A stretch of 64,000 nucleotides of DNA, taken from contig CAMIVY010000011.1 of the NCBI GenBank assembly GCA_946402275.1, positions 1-64,000 of the forward strand. Direction: 5' to 3'. Made by a program: the position numbers and the translations under genes. Under the pieces are notes generated by a model. That model worked only from the letters and a program-made list of their open reading frames with translations. It made no database searches and had not been told where the DNA came from. Below, piece after piece: positions 33,556 to 42,701 of the stretch. Origin of the DNA: an uncultured Prevotella sp. Its GTDB lineage: Bacteria; Bacteroidota; Bacteroidia; Bacteroidales; Bacteroidaceae. The number at the start of each line of letters is the position of its first letter. Position 1 is the stretch's first letter.

Positions 33556-36500
33556 TCTCACAGGATGACAATCAACCTGTCATCGGCGCGTCTGTTCTTG
33601 TTGTGGGAACACAAATAGGTACTGTTACTGACGTAGAAGGTCGCTTCTCGCTGACTGTTCCAGAAGGCAAGAAGACCTTGCGTATCACTTATGTAGGTAT
33701 GGAACCTATCGAGGTGAGTGCTCGTCCAAACATGCGTATCATGTTGACTAGTGATCAGACTGCCCTCGACGAGGTGATTGTTGTGGCTTATGGTACGGCC
33801 AAGCGTTCGGCATTCACTGGTTCTGCCTCTGAAATCAAATCGGCTGAGATTACGAACCACGTTTCTTCTACAGCCACTAGTGCACTAGTAGGTTCTGTTG
33901 CTGGTGTTCAGGCTACATCATCATCAGGTGCACCAGGCAGTGCGCCCGAAATTACAATTCGTGGTATTGGTTCTTATCTGGCATCTTCTTCTCCTTTGTA
34001 TATTATTGATGGTGTGCCTATGGAACAGAGCGTTTCTACGGTTAACCCACAAGATATCGAATCAATATCTGTATTGAAAGATGCTTCAGCTTCTGCAATT
34101 TATGGTAATCGTGGTGCAAATGGTGTTGTGATTATTACCACCAAAAAAGCCAAGGGTGCTGCTAAAGATGCTGAGGTGAAGTTTGATGCCAAGTGGGGTG
34201 GCAATTCTCGTCTCCTGCCTCGCTATGATGTGATTACTGATCCCGGTCAGTATTATGAAACACAATATCGCGCTATGTTCAATAGCGTTGCTTATAATGG
34301 TGGTACAGCTGCTGACGCATATGCTTTCGCTGACGCTAACCTGTTTAACGAAAACAATGGCGGTTTGGGTTATCAAGTATTTACTGTACCCGATGGTGAG
34401 AAATTAATTGGTACAAACTTCAAGTTAAATCCTCATGCTAAGCTTGGATACAACGATGGTACTTTTACATATATGCCAGACAACTGGTATGATGAGACCA
34501 TTCACAGTGCTTTCCGTCAGGAGTACAATGTCAGTGTAAGTGGTAATACTGGTCGCTTGAGTTATTTTGCAAGTGGTAGTTATCTGAATGACGGAGGACA
34601 GGTAGAGAAATCAAAGTTTGAACGTTATACAGCCCGTACTAATGTGGAGTATCAAGCAAAGTCTTGGTTGAAGTTAGTAACCAATATGGCATTTACTCAC
34701 CGCATCAGCCAGACCCCATCATACGGTTCTACCTATGGCAGTTCCACTAATATGTTCTACTATGCGAACTCCATGGGTGCTATTTACCCATTGTATGTTC
34801 GTGATAATGAAGGAAATATCATGTACGAAGCTGGTCGCACCGTTTATGATGCCAACCAGACAGGTTTCAGACGTCCTAATTTCATGGGTAATGCAGTACG
34901 TGACAATGCCAACAATGACTATCAGTACTATGGAGATATTTTTACTGGTCAGTGGGGTGCGGTTATCACACCAATTGATGGGTTGAATATCACCGCCAAT
35001 ATCAGTGCAAACAGCCTCAACTATCGTTATCGTTATCTCTATAGCCGTTTTGGTAGTGGATCAAGTACTGATGGCATATCCAGTGTGGAATCTGATCGCA
35101 CGTTTACTAGCAACCAGCAGTATTTGGCCAGTTATACGCGCACTATTGCCGATAAGCATAATTTCAGTATTTTGGCAGGTTATGAGCAGTACAATGTAAA
35201 AGACCAAGTTCTCTCTGCTTCAAATACCCATCTTTACGACCCGTTTATTGGTGAAATCGATAATGCTGTAGGTCCTAACGAAGACATGTCTATGTCGTCA
35301 TATACGGACACTTATATGACGGAGGGTTTCTTGGCTCGTTTGAACTACGACTACGATGATCGTTATTTTTTGAATGGTTCTATTCGTCGTGATGCTTCTT
35401 CTAAATTCGCTCCTGGTCATCGTTGGGGTACCTTCTGGTCAATTGGCGCTGCTTGGCAAATTAACAAAGAGAAATTCATGGAGGATGTAAAGTGGGTTGA
35501 CCTGTTAAAACTGAAGGTGTCATATGGCCAAAATGGTAATGATCAGGGCATGGGCTACCACGCATATTCAGACCGTTATAGAGCAACTTATAATAAGGAT
35601 TCCAAGACATACTCTTTGACCATGAGTTCAAAAGGTAATGATGACTTGACATGGGAAACCAAGAAATCATGGAATGTTGGTATTGACTTCTCACTGTTCA
35701 AATACCGTCTGAATGGTACTATCGAATTCTATTCAAGTACTACAAGCGACCTGTTGTGGTCAAAGACAGTACCTTTGTCGTCTGGTCTGATGGTTTCTAG
35801 TTATCCAGCAAACATCGGTAGTCTGCGCAACACGGGTATTGATATCACATTGAACGGAACTGTTATTAAAACTAAGGATATTGAGTGGGGACTGAATTTT
35901 GTGATGTCACACAACAAGAACAAGTTTACCGAATTAGATGAAGCAATTCAGGAAACAGGTCTTCGTTACTCTAACCAAATTATCCGTTTGGATGGTTCAA
36001 GTTATCAGGCATATATGGTTAAGTATGCAGGTGTTGATCCTTCTAATGGTCGTGCTCAGTTCTGGAAAGCATATACATGGGATCCCTCAGAGGAAAATAT
36101 GGCAAAGCCAGAAAGTGAGCGTACACTTGTGGCCATGACTAACACATATGGTGCTGGTCCAATTGTCAAGGAAGAGTTGACTTACGATGTCACTGAGGCT
36201 TCGAAGTACGATGTAGGCGATGTACTGCCTACAGTACAAGGCGGCTTTGGTACAACCTTGAATGCTTATGGTTTTGACTTAAGTGCACAGTTCTCGTTCC
36301 AACTTGGCGGTAAATTCTATGATGGTGCTTATCAGCAGTTGATGCATAATGGTCAACAAGTTGGTCATGCAATGCACAAGGATCTTCTGAATGCATGGAG
36401 TCCTGAAAATACAACTTCAGACATTCCTCGTCTCAGTACTGCTGCCATCGATGACCCAGGTGTCAAATCACAGACAGCACAGGATCGTTTCCTGACTAGT

Positions 36501-36749
36501 TCTAACTATCTCTGTCTGAATAACTTGACACTCGGTTATACTCTGCCAAAGAAATGGTCACAGGCACTTACAATGAAGAGCGTTCGTGTATATTTTTCTG
36601 GCGAGAATCTTTTCCTGTTGACTAAACGTCAGGGTATGGATCCACGTTACAATCATGGTATTGGTTCTATGACATCTGGTGGTGGTCTTGCTTCAGGTAG
36701 TTATTCAGCTATGCGTTCTATCACTGGTGGTGTGACTGTAACCTTCTAA
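33468..36749 (+). CDS. SusC/RagA-family TonB-dependent transporter, right arm (no promoter as read)
   Basis: 1093 residues. Same architecture as the left copy: signal peptide, carboxypeptidase-D regulatory-like domain, TonB box region, plug (LYIIDGVPMEQS, SVLKDASASAIYGNRGANGV) and barrel ending GGVTVTF. The N-terminal 118 residues match the left protein closely; the plug and barrel have diverged, implying a different ligand. No TAnnTTTG box lies between the recombinase and the ATG at 33468, so expression would need inversion of the segment or read-through from the recombinase gene. Codons end in T more often than in the left arm. Confidence 0.93.
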   Translation: MEKRLMMFLAALFLMVGTALAQTKVNGTVISQDDNQPVIGASVLVVGTQIGTVTDVEGRFSLTVPEGKKTLRITYVGMEPIEVSARPNMRIMLTSDQTALDEVIVVAYGTAKRSAFTGSASEIKSAEITNHVSSTATSALVGSVAGVQATSSSGAPGSAPEITIRGIGSYLASSSPLYIIDGVPMEQSVSTVNPQDIESISVLKDASASAIYGNRGANGVVIITTKKAKGAAKDAEVKFDAKWGGNSRLLPRYDVITDPGQYYETQYRAMFNSVAYNGGTAADAYAFADANLFNENNGGLGYQVFTVPDGEKLIGTNFKLNPHAKLGYNDGTFTYMPDNWYDETIHSAFRQEYNVSVSGNTGRLSYFASGSYLNDGGQVEKSKFERYTARTNVEYQAKSWLKLVTNMAFTHRISQTPSYGSTYGSSTNMFYYANSMGAIYPLYVRDNEGNIMYEAGRTVYDANQTGFRRPNFMGNAVRDNANNDYQYYGDIFTGQWGAVITPIDGLNITANISANSLNYRYRYLYSRFGSGSSTDGISSVESDRTFTSNQQYLASYTRTIADKHNFSILAGYEQYNVKDQVLSASNTHLYDPFIGEIDNAVGPNEDMSMSSYTDTYMTEGFLARLNYDYDDRYFLNGSIRRDASSKFAPGHRWGTFWSIGAAWQINKEKFMEDVKWVDLLKLKVSYGQNGNDQGMGYHAYSDRYRATYNKDSKTYSLTMSSKGNDDLTWETKKSWNVGIDFSLFKYRLNGTIEFYSSTTSDLLWSKTVPLSSGLMVSSYPANIGSLRNTGIDITLNGTVIKTKDIEWGLNFVMSHNKNKFTELDEAIQETGLRYSNQIIRLDGSSYQAYMVKYAGVDPSNGRAQFWKAYTWDPSEENMAKPESERTLVAMTNTYGAGPIVKEELTYDVTEASKYDVGDVLPTVQGGFGTTLNAYGFDLSAQFSFQLGGKFYDGAYQQLMHNGQQVGHAMHKDLLNAWSPENTTSDIPRLSTAAIDDPGVKSQTAQDRFLTSSNYLCLNNLTLGYTLPKKWSQALTMKSVRVYFSGENLFLLTKRQGMDPRYNHGIGSMTSGGGLASGSYSAMRSITGGVTVTF

Positions 36750-36788
36750 GAGTGCATTTAAACGAAAAAGACTAAATATTAAAGAAAT

Positions 36789-38444
36789 ATGAAAATATAT
36801 AAGATTTCCCTTTTTATGCTTGGTGTGACCATGTTGACAACAGCATGTAACGACATCGACAAACAGAATCCCGAAAGAGGAACACTTACCAAGGATCAAG
36901 TTCAGGCTACGAACGAGGCAATACCTGAACGTATGCAGGCAACCTTCTCTGGCATGTTCTCAATGATGGGACGTCCTCACGGCACATGGCCTACGGGTGG
37001 AAACGCAAACCGTGCTGACGACTTTGGATTTATTATGTCTGCATTATCACTAGACCTAGAAGGTGCAGATATGCATATTCCTGATGTTGGTTATAACTGG
37101 TTTTCTACTTGTGGTGAGTATAGTAGCCGTAATGCAAACTATGCCAATCCATATATCCGTTATGTGACTCCTTATCGACAGATTGGAATCTGTAATGAAA
37201 TTATAGCGTCTTATGCAGCTGATACACAGGATCCTGATGCAATCAACCAGATAGCTCAAGCTCGCGCCATGCGTGCTTTTGACTACATGGCATTGGCTCC
37301 CTACTTTCAGTTTACTTATGCGCAAGCTAAGGATTCCCCCTGTATTCCTATCTTGAAAGATGGTGTTGACTATGCCAATAATCCCCGTGCTACAGTAGAG
37401 GAAGTGTGGAATTACATCTTGGATGATCTCAACTATGCAGTTGAGCACCTTACAGCAGAGCGTACCACCAAAGATAAAATCAATCAAAATGTAGCTTATG
37501 GATTACGTGCTCGTGCAAATTTGGTAATGCAGAATTGGAGTGCTGCAGTTTCTGATGCTGAAAAAGCAATGGAAGGATATACACCTGCTACGATTAGTGA
37601 GGTAAGCAAACCTGCCTTTGTTGATATTAATGAACACAACTGGATATGGGGTATTAATATTACAACAGAGTTGCAGGCTCTTGGTGCATATTGTACGTCT
37701 TCTTCATGGGTTTGTGCTTTTAGCGGTGATAGCTATGCAGCAGCTACTCAGTGCACCCCTATGATTAATGTGCTACTCTATGATAAGATTCCTGAAACAG
37801 ACGTACGTAAGGGATGGTGGCTTGACGAGAACTTGCATTCACCAAACTGGGCCGATCTCTCTTGGACAGATCCGAAAACAGGTGTTACTGCTGTTGGTGA
37901 CCAACTTGGCGAGTTCTATATTGAAGACGTTAAAGAACCATATCTTCCATATACCAATATCAAATTTGGTATGAAGAGTGGTGTTGGTTCAACCATTAAC
38001 AATAATGACTGGCCTTTGATGCGTGTAGAAGAAATGATCCTCATTAAGGCTGAGGCTTTGGCAAAAGGCGGTAACGAGGCTCAAGGTCGTCAGGTGCTGG
38101 AAGATTTTGTAAAGAAATATCGTGATCCTTCCTATTCTTCTACTGCCAGTGGTCGTTCTTTCGAGAATGAAGTGTGGTTTCAGCGTCGTGTAGAGTTGTG
38201 GGGTGAAGGTTTCTTCATGTTTGATGCCCGTCGTTTGAGCAAGCCTATTGTTCGCTTCCAGGCTTCTAAGGCTTCGAATCTTTCGGATGCTTTCATTTTT
38301 AATATATCTTCTGATGACCAATGGCTTAACATGCGCTTCCCTCAGACTGAGATAGACAACAACTTTGGTATTATCGATAACACAGGCAGTCAGATACCAT
38401 CAGCTGGACAAAATCCAAATCTGCGCGATGGCGTTACTGACTAA
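36789..38444 (+). CDS. SusD/RagB-family surface lipoprotein, right arm
   Basis: 551 residues. Lipoprotein signal with Cys at about 20 (LTTACNDID), helical SusD core (ARAMRAFDYMALAPYFQFTYA, YGLRARANLVMQNWSAAVSD) and terminal WFQRRVELWGEGFFMFDARRL. It is the paralogue of the left-arm SusD, with different binding-side loops, and pairs with the right SusC located 39 bp upstream. Confidence 0.92.
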   Translation: MKIYKISLFMLGVTMLTTACNDIDKQNPERGTLTKDQVQATNEAIPERMQATFSGMFSMMGRPHGTWPTGGNANRADDFGFIMSALSLDLEGADMHIPDVGYNWFSTCGEYSSRNANYANPYIRYVTPYRQIGICNEIIASYAADTQDPDAINQIAQARAMRAFDYMALAPYFQFTYAQAKDSPCIPILKDGVDYANNPRATVEEVWNYILDDLNYAVEHLTAERTTKDKINQNVAYGLRARANLVMQNWSAAVSDAEKAMEGYTPATISEVSKPAFVDINEHNWIWGINITTELQALGAYCTSSSWVCAFSGDSYAAATQCTPMINVLLYDKIPETDVRKGWWLDENLHSPNWADLSWTDPKTGVTAVGDQLGEFYIEDVKEPYLPYTNIKFGMKSGVGSTINNNDWPLMRVEEMILIKAEALAKGGNEAQGRQVLEDFVKKYRDPSYSSTASGRSFENEVWFQRRVELWGEGFFMFDARRLSKPIVRFQASKASNLSDAFIFNISSDDQWLNMRFPQTEIDNNFGIIDNTGSQIPSAGQNPNLRDGVTD

Positions 38445-38475
38445 ATAAACTTAACATAATAAGAATATAGATAAT

Positions 38476-39312
38476 ATGAAAAATAAAAAATTATTCTTAA
38501 TGACATGTATCGCCTCACTGAGTCTAGGTTTGACATCATGCAGTGATGATAACAACTACTCTGCTGGTCCTGAGGCGGGTAAGGATGTTGTAACCTTCGA
38601 CAATGAGGAAAATGTTGTTCTCGGTATCGATGAGACAGACTTTACAGTAACTGTAACACGTTCTGATGGTGCAAGTGCTTTGACCGTGCCCATACAGGTT
38701 GTTTCTGCTCCTCCTACAACGACTGTTCCTGAGTCAGTGTCATTTGCAGCAGGTGAGACATCTAAGGAAATTACTGTTAGTGTTGGTGATGGGATCTTGC
38801 CATTCACAAAGTATTTACTTGTTCTCTCTATTCCTATCGAGTATGCGGGAAACACCTACAAGGCAGATCCTGACACATATCCTCGCTACAATGTGAGCGT
38901 TCTCCGTGAAGATTATAAGCCTTGGGCTAAGTGTACCTATGCTGCAGGTGCATTCTATAATCCCTTCCCAATGGAGATTGAATATTCTGAATTGTTGGAT
39001 CTTTATCGTTTGCCAGATTTGTTCAGCGATGGTGTTTCTTGGTTCTTTAAGTGGGATGGTACAAGCGGTGATGATCAGCTTTTCTACATCGCTGATGAAA
39101 ATGGTAATCCTATTTCGAAGTTCTTCTCGGGAATTGTTCATCCTTCCTATGGTAATGTAACTGCAAATATCTTGACAAAAGAAGAAGCAGGTTATCTAGG
39201 TTACTATGAATTCGAAACTGGCCCTGAATTTGTATTCGGTTGTGAATATACCGTTAGTGCAGGATCATTTGGCGCAAAGATAGTTGAAATTTACGATATA
39301 GTTAAGTATTAA
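38476..39312 (+). CDS. SusE-like surface lipoprotein, right arm
   Basis: 278 residues. Lipoprotein signal (LGLTSCSDDNN), a Calx-beta-like domain with VTFDNEENVVLGIDETDFTV and ESVSFAAGETSKEITV, and a C-terminal aromatic domain (KPWAKCTYAAGAFYNPFP). It is in the same position as the left-arm lipoprotein but shorter and only distantly similar. It probably extends the ligand-binding surface of the SusCD complex. Confidence 0.72.
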   Translation: MKNKKLFLMTCIASLSLGLTSCSDDNNYSAGPEAGKDVVTFDNEENVVLGIDETDFTVTVTRSDGASALTVPIQVVSAPPTTTVPESVSFAAGETSKEITVSVGDGILPFTKYLLVLSIPIEYAGNTYKADPDTYPRYNVSVLREDYKPWAKCTYAAGAFYNPFPMEIEYSELLDLYRLPDLFSDGVSWFFKWDGTSGDDQLFYIADENGNPISKFFSGIVHPSYGNVTANILTKEEAGYLGYYEFETGPEFVFGCEYTVSAGSFGAKIVEIYDIVKY

Positions 39313-39326
39313 GATTTAGTAAAATA

Positions 39327-39371
39327 AAAAACGGACGTGTTTCTGCCATAAACAGAACACGCCCGTTTTTA
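39327..39371. terminator. Terminator between right lipoprotein and protease genes
   Basis: AAAACGG-CGTGTTCTG type stem against CAGAACACG-CCGTTTT with a T-tract on the + side. As in the left arm, it stands between the lipoprotein and the C10 protease, though the sequences of the two hairpins differ. Confidence 0.8.
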
Positions 39372-39389
39372 CATTTAAACCTAATAAAT

Positions 39390-41108
39390 ATGAAGAAGCT
39401 ACTTACACTATTTGTATGTCTACTCGCAACAGTATGCTCTAAGGCTGATCCTGTTGGTTTGGAGGTTGCCAAAAATGTTGCTCAAAAAGTTTTGGGCAAG
39501 CAAGTGCGACTGTTGGGAAATAGTAATTCACATAGAGCTACGAAACAGATAGAGGCAAATCCAACGTATTATATGTTTAATGCGGAAGATGGTAGTGGAT
39601 TTGCTTTGATTACAGGCGATGATATGCTTCCTCAGGTTTTGGGCTACTCAAGTACAGGTAAGTTATCAGAGAAGTGTGATTTGCCAGAAGCTCTCGCTAC
39701 TTACTTGGACATTTACGACCAGTATGTTAATGCGGTTCGTAACGGGCAGTTATCAGATACAGAAGATTTGACAAATGCCTTTGCTCTTAGACGTGGTGCA
39801 GGTGCGCCATTCCTTTGTGAATCAGAGTGGGGCCAAGGTGACCCATATAACAGGCTATGTCCTGTATTGAAAGATATTAGGTGTCCAGTAGGATGTGTGG
39901 CAACTGCGTTAGCTCAAACGATGTTTTATTGGAAATGGCCTATTAAAGGTCAAGGTTATGGTCAAGGAAAAGACACGGATGGTGAAACACATCATGGAAC
40001 ACTAGAGCACACCTATGACTGGGACATTATGAAAAATACTCGCGTTGAAAACCTTGCATCCGACGAGGCATGTGCCGCTGTTTCGCAACTTTCATATGAC
40101 TGTGGATTGGCTGTTGGTATGACGTGGGGAACAAATGGTAGTGGTGCTGGCACACCTGTTTGTATCAAGGCCTTATATACCAATTTCGGATACATACCTA
40201 CAACGCTACGTCCTCGTATGCGCGAATGCTATGACTCAGAAAAAGATTATTTAACGGTTATTGCCGAAGAAATAGATGCTGGAAGGCCTGTCATTCAGTC
40301 TGCTTCCTCAAAAACAGGTACTGATGGGGACGCTGCAGGTCATGCCTATGTGATAGACGGTTACGATGCCAATGGTTTTGTACATGTGAACTGGGGATGG
40401 AACGGTGATGCGAATGGATACTTTGATTTGGCAAAAATGAATCCAATGGGTTATACGTTCACTTTGTCGCAAACTACTATTACAGGTATTGTACCTGCTA
40501 AAAATGGGGAGACAGGTACTCCAACAGAATATCCTTATTTGGCATATTCACCTAAGTCAGACCGTAAACTAGGTGATAAGATACGTTGGAAATCAGTATC
40601 TTTTAAAGCTACTGTAGGTGGTGTTTATAATTACAATGGTAATGCGCATACTTGGACGATGGCACTTGGTGTGTATGATAATAATAACCGACTTATAGGT
40701 CAGATTAGTGACCCACGTAACACCATAACAATCTCCTTAGAGCCAAGTCATTATTATAAAGAGGATGCTTTCTCAAATATAGAATGCAAACTAAATAAGG
40801 AATTGGAAAATGGTGAATATGCTGTTCGCGTGATGTTTAAAGAGAATAATGGTGAATGGATATTGCCAGATATGGCAGGTGGTATGAAAAAAAATGCTAT
40901 TTACTTTAAGTTAGAGGGTAATTATATTACATTTACCGATGGAACTGAATATAATGCCACGACTAGCATTTCAAGTCTAAAACGGGACGAATCACTCGAC
41001 TCGTCACTCCGTTATTACGACTTACAGGGACGTGAACTGAATGTACCATCCAAAGGTCTGGTAATTCGTAAGCAGGGCAACACCGTTCGTAAGGTGATTA
41101 TAAAATAG
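39390..41108 (+). CDS. Secreted C10-family (streptopain-like) cysteine protease, right arm
   Basis: 572 residues. Signal peptide (1-19), propeptide, and a C10 catalytic domain with Cys169 (PVGCVATALAQ), His317 (AAGHAYVIDGYD) and HVNWGWNG after it. The C-terminal sorting domain YYDLQGRELNVPSKGLVIRK is one residue different from that of the left protease. The gene has no promoter box of its own and lies behind a terminator, so it probably depends on read-through from the right SusCD operon. It should be secreted or surface-attached through the type IX route. Confidence 0.88.
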   Translation: MKKLLTLFVCLLATVCSKADPVGLEVAKNVAQKVLGKQVRLLGNSNSHRATKQIEANPTYYMFNAEDGSGFALITGDDMLPQVLGYSSTGKLSEKCDLPEALATYLDIYDQYVNAVRNGQLSDTEDLTNAFALRRGAGAPFLCESEWGQGDPYNRLCPVLKDIRCPVGCVATALAQTMFYWKWPIKGQGYGQGKDTDGETHHGTLEHTYDWDIMKNTRVENLASDEACAAVSQLSYDCGLAVGMTWGTNGSGAGTPVCIKALYTNFGYIPTTLRPRMRECYDSEKDYLTVIAEEIDAGRPVIQSASSKTGTDGDAAGHAYVIDGYDANGFVHVNWGWNGDANGYFDLAKMNPMGYTFTLSQTTITGIVPAKNGETGTPTEYPYLAYSPKSDRKLGDKIRWKSVSFKATVGGVYNYNGNAHTWTMALGVYDNNNRLIGQISDPRNTITISLEPSHYYKEDAFSNIECKLNKELENGEYAVRVMFKENNGEWILPDMAGGMKKNAIYFKLEGNYITFTDGTEYNATTSISSLKRDESLDSSLRYYDLQGRELNVPSKGLVIRKQGNTVRKVIIK

Positions 41109-41133
41109 CAGATTCTTTTATCTGTATATAATC

Positions 41134-41169
41134 AACAGGGCAGGAACTAACATTGTTCTTGCCCTGTTT
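41134..41169 (+). terminator. Terminator after the right C10 protease gene
   Basis: AACAGGGCAGGAAC / GTTCTTGCCCTGTT hairpin, an inverted homologue of 24385-24420, followed by TTTA. Confidence 0.75.
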
Positions 41170-41193
41170 AACGTCCCATGACTATGGCATAGT

Positions 41194-41253
41194 GAATACT
41201 CCGAAAGTAATTTCCAATACTCCGAATAGAAATTAATTTTCTCCGAAAGTAAA
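41194..41253 (-). repeat. Outer inverted repeat, right copy
   Basis: Reverse complement of 24300-24360 with about one substitution, built from AATACTCCGAAAGTAA-type units. It closes the 17-kb mirror-image block. Confidence 0.85.
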
Positions 41254-41291
41254 TTCTGTCATAATCAGTTTGTGGTTTCAAAATATAATTG

Positions 41292-41300
41292 TATCTTTGC
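41292..41300 (+). promoter_or_regulatory. -7 box TATCTTTGC, almost leaderless start
   Basis: A perfect TAnnTTTGC box ends 6 nt before the ATG at 41307. Bacteroidetes transcription starts 4-7 nt after this box, so the mRNA should be leaderless or nearly so. Confidence 0.7.
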
Positions 41301-41306
41301 AAGCGT

Positions 41307-41957
41307 ATGGACGTCGCTTTTCTACTAAATAAGTATTTCAATGGTGCCAAGGATGTTTCTATTGATGTCTTTGATGCACAAACGCTTAACAATGTTTATC
41401 AAGATGTTGTCAGTGCATTGACAGCCCACTTAGAGATTGAGGTCAGTGTGCTACAGGCACTGAGTTATTGTCTCTATGAGATGATGGATAATGTGCATAT
41501 CCACTCTGGCAAATCACTTGGGACTGCAATGACATATTACGATAGCGAGTGTAGGAGTGTTCGCGTCCTTATTGCTGACGACGGAATAGGAATTAAAGCC
41601 TCACTAGCAGAGAACATTAAATACAAGGACATCACAGAGCCAGATGCTCTTAGAATATGTCTTGAAGACAAAATAACAGATGGCAAAGGAATGGGATTTG
41701 GACTATATACTACGTCAAAATTAGTTGATTGCATTGGGAAAAAGTTCGTTCTGCATTCTGGAAGCCACAAGCTTATCATACAAAGTGGACAAACCTCTGT
41801 GGTTGAAAATGGCTATTGGCAAGGGACACTTATCTATATGGAAATAAATACGGCAATTGAAATCGACCCCAATCAGGTTGTCGATAACAGGTCTGATATT
41901 GCCGATGAGTATAATGAAACATTTGTTGAAACAGGAGAATTGGAGCAACTATGGTAG
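41307..41957 (+). CDS. HATPase (GHKL) protein, anti-sigma-kinase-like
   Basis: 216 residues from ATG 41307 (MDVAFLLNKYF). An in-frame ATG 18 bp upstream would precede the promoter start. GHKL ATPase boxes are visible: N-box-like LYEMMDNVHIHS, G1 ADDGIGI, and G2 DGKGMGFGLYTTSKL. There is no dimerisation/His-phosphotransfer domain, so it is not a classical sensor kinase. The next gene overlaps by 7 bp and encodes a STAS-like DUF4325 protein; such pairs resemble SpoIIAB/SpoIIAA-type partner switches. The target is unknown. The gene lies directly outside the SusCD mirror block. Confidence 0.78.
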   Translation: MDVAFLLNKYFNGAKDVSIDVFDAQTLNNVYQDVVSALTAHLEIEVSVLQALSYCLYEMMDNVHIHSGKSLGTAMTYYDSECRSVRVLIADDGIGIKASLAENIKYKDITEPDALRICLEDKITDGKGMGFGLYTTSKLVDCIGKKFVLHSGSHKLIIQSGQTSVVENGYWQGTLIYMEINTAIEIDPNQVVDNRSDIADEYNETFVETGELEQLW

Positions 41958-42256
41958 AATTCAAATTCATAGAATACGGAACTGACTTCGGGACACGAGA
42001 CATGGGACAAAAGCTTCGGCTAAAGCTTTTGCCTCTTATCAAGGGCAACGAGAAAGTTGTTTTAGACTTTACAGGAGTCAATGTCGTGTCAAATTCCTTT
42101 GCAGACGAGTGCATTGCTAAATTGCTTCTGGAGATGCCTTTAGACGAACTCAAAAAACGCACTACTTTCCAGGGGTTGAACACAATGGCTGAACGTAGTA
42201 TCTTAGTAGCATTGCAAAGAAGATACAAGGTAATAAAAGAATCTGTCACAAAATAA
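41951..42256 (+). CDS. STAS-like DUF4325 protein
   Basis: 101 residues, matching the STAS-like DUF4325 family: MVEFKFIEYGTDFGTRDMGQ, the strand VVLDFTGVNVVSNSFADECI and FQGLNTMAE. The Ser in the SNSF segment is where STAS antagonists are phosphorylated. It overlaps the HATPase gene, suggesting that the two proteins interact. The role, whether regulatory or in stress/defence, is not known. Confidence 0.75.
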   Translation: MVEFKFIEYGTDFGTRDMGQKLRLKLLPLIKGNEKVVLDFTGVNVVSNSFADECIAKLLLEMPLDELKKRTTFQGLNTMAERSILVALQRRYKVIKESVTK

Positions 42257-42320
42257 ACGTAACTATGCAGTTCCCCTTGGATAAAATTGAATTTTAGAGA
42301 CTAAGAACACATTAAAATAA

Positions 42321-42353
42321 ATGGGCTCCCTCATCGGAAGCCCATCGTTTTTA
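42321..42353. terminator. Bidirectional terminator
   Basis: ATGGGCTCC / GGAAGCCCAT stem-loop (42321-42345) with T-tracts on both strands. It serves the STAS gene (+) and the ferredoxin gene (-). Confidence 0.8.
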
Positions 42354-42375
42354 ACCACATAATTCAGCTTATTCC

Positions 42376-42543
42376 TTAGGGAAGGCTGATTGCCTCTGAC
42401 GGACAAACGTCAGCGCATGTGCCGCACTCTGTGCAAACATCGGGGTTGATTGAATACTTGTCGCCCTCAGAGATTGCTCCAGCGGGGCATTCATCGATAC
42501 ATGTACCGCATGCGATGCAGTCGTCACCAATTACGTATGCCAT
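42376..42543 (-). CDS. 2[4Fe-4S] ferredoxin
   Basis: 55 residues starting MAYVIGDDCIACGTCIDECP, with a second cluster motif DVCTECGTCADVCP. Both CxxCxxCxxxCP motifs are complete, as in clostridial-type bacterial ferredoxins. It is a small cytoplasmic electron carrier for low-potential reactions such as pyruvate:ferredoxin oxidoreductase. A TATCTTTGC box at 42598-42590 is its promoter, and the terminator at 42321-42353 ends the monocistronic mRNA. Confidence 0.93.
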   Translation of the reverse strand: MAYVIGDDCIACGTCIDECPAGAISEGDKYSINPDVCTECGTCADVCPSEAISLP

Positions 42544-42589
42544 AACTTAATTACTTTTAATAGATTAATAAATACTTAATATTTGTGAT

Positions 42590-42598
42590 GCAAAGATA
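42590..42598 (-). promoter_or_regulatory. -7 box TATCTTTGC for the ferredoxin gene
   Basis: Perfect minus-strand TAnnTTTGC box 46 nt upstream of the ferredoxin start codon. Confidence 0.7.
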
Positions 42599-42701
42599 GG
42601 CATTTATTTTGAGAATTACCTAAAAATGATGAGAGTTTTTTTATAATTTATACATAGTCGAAATAATAATTAGGGGTTTATTTACGTTATTATGGATATA
42701 A

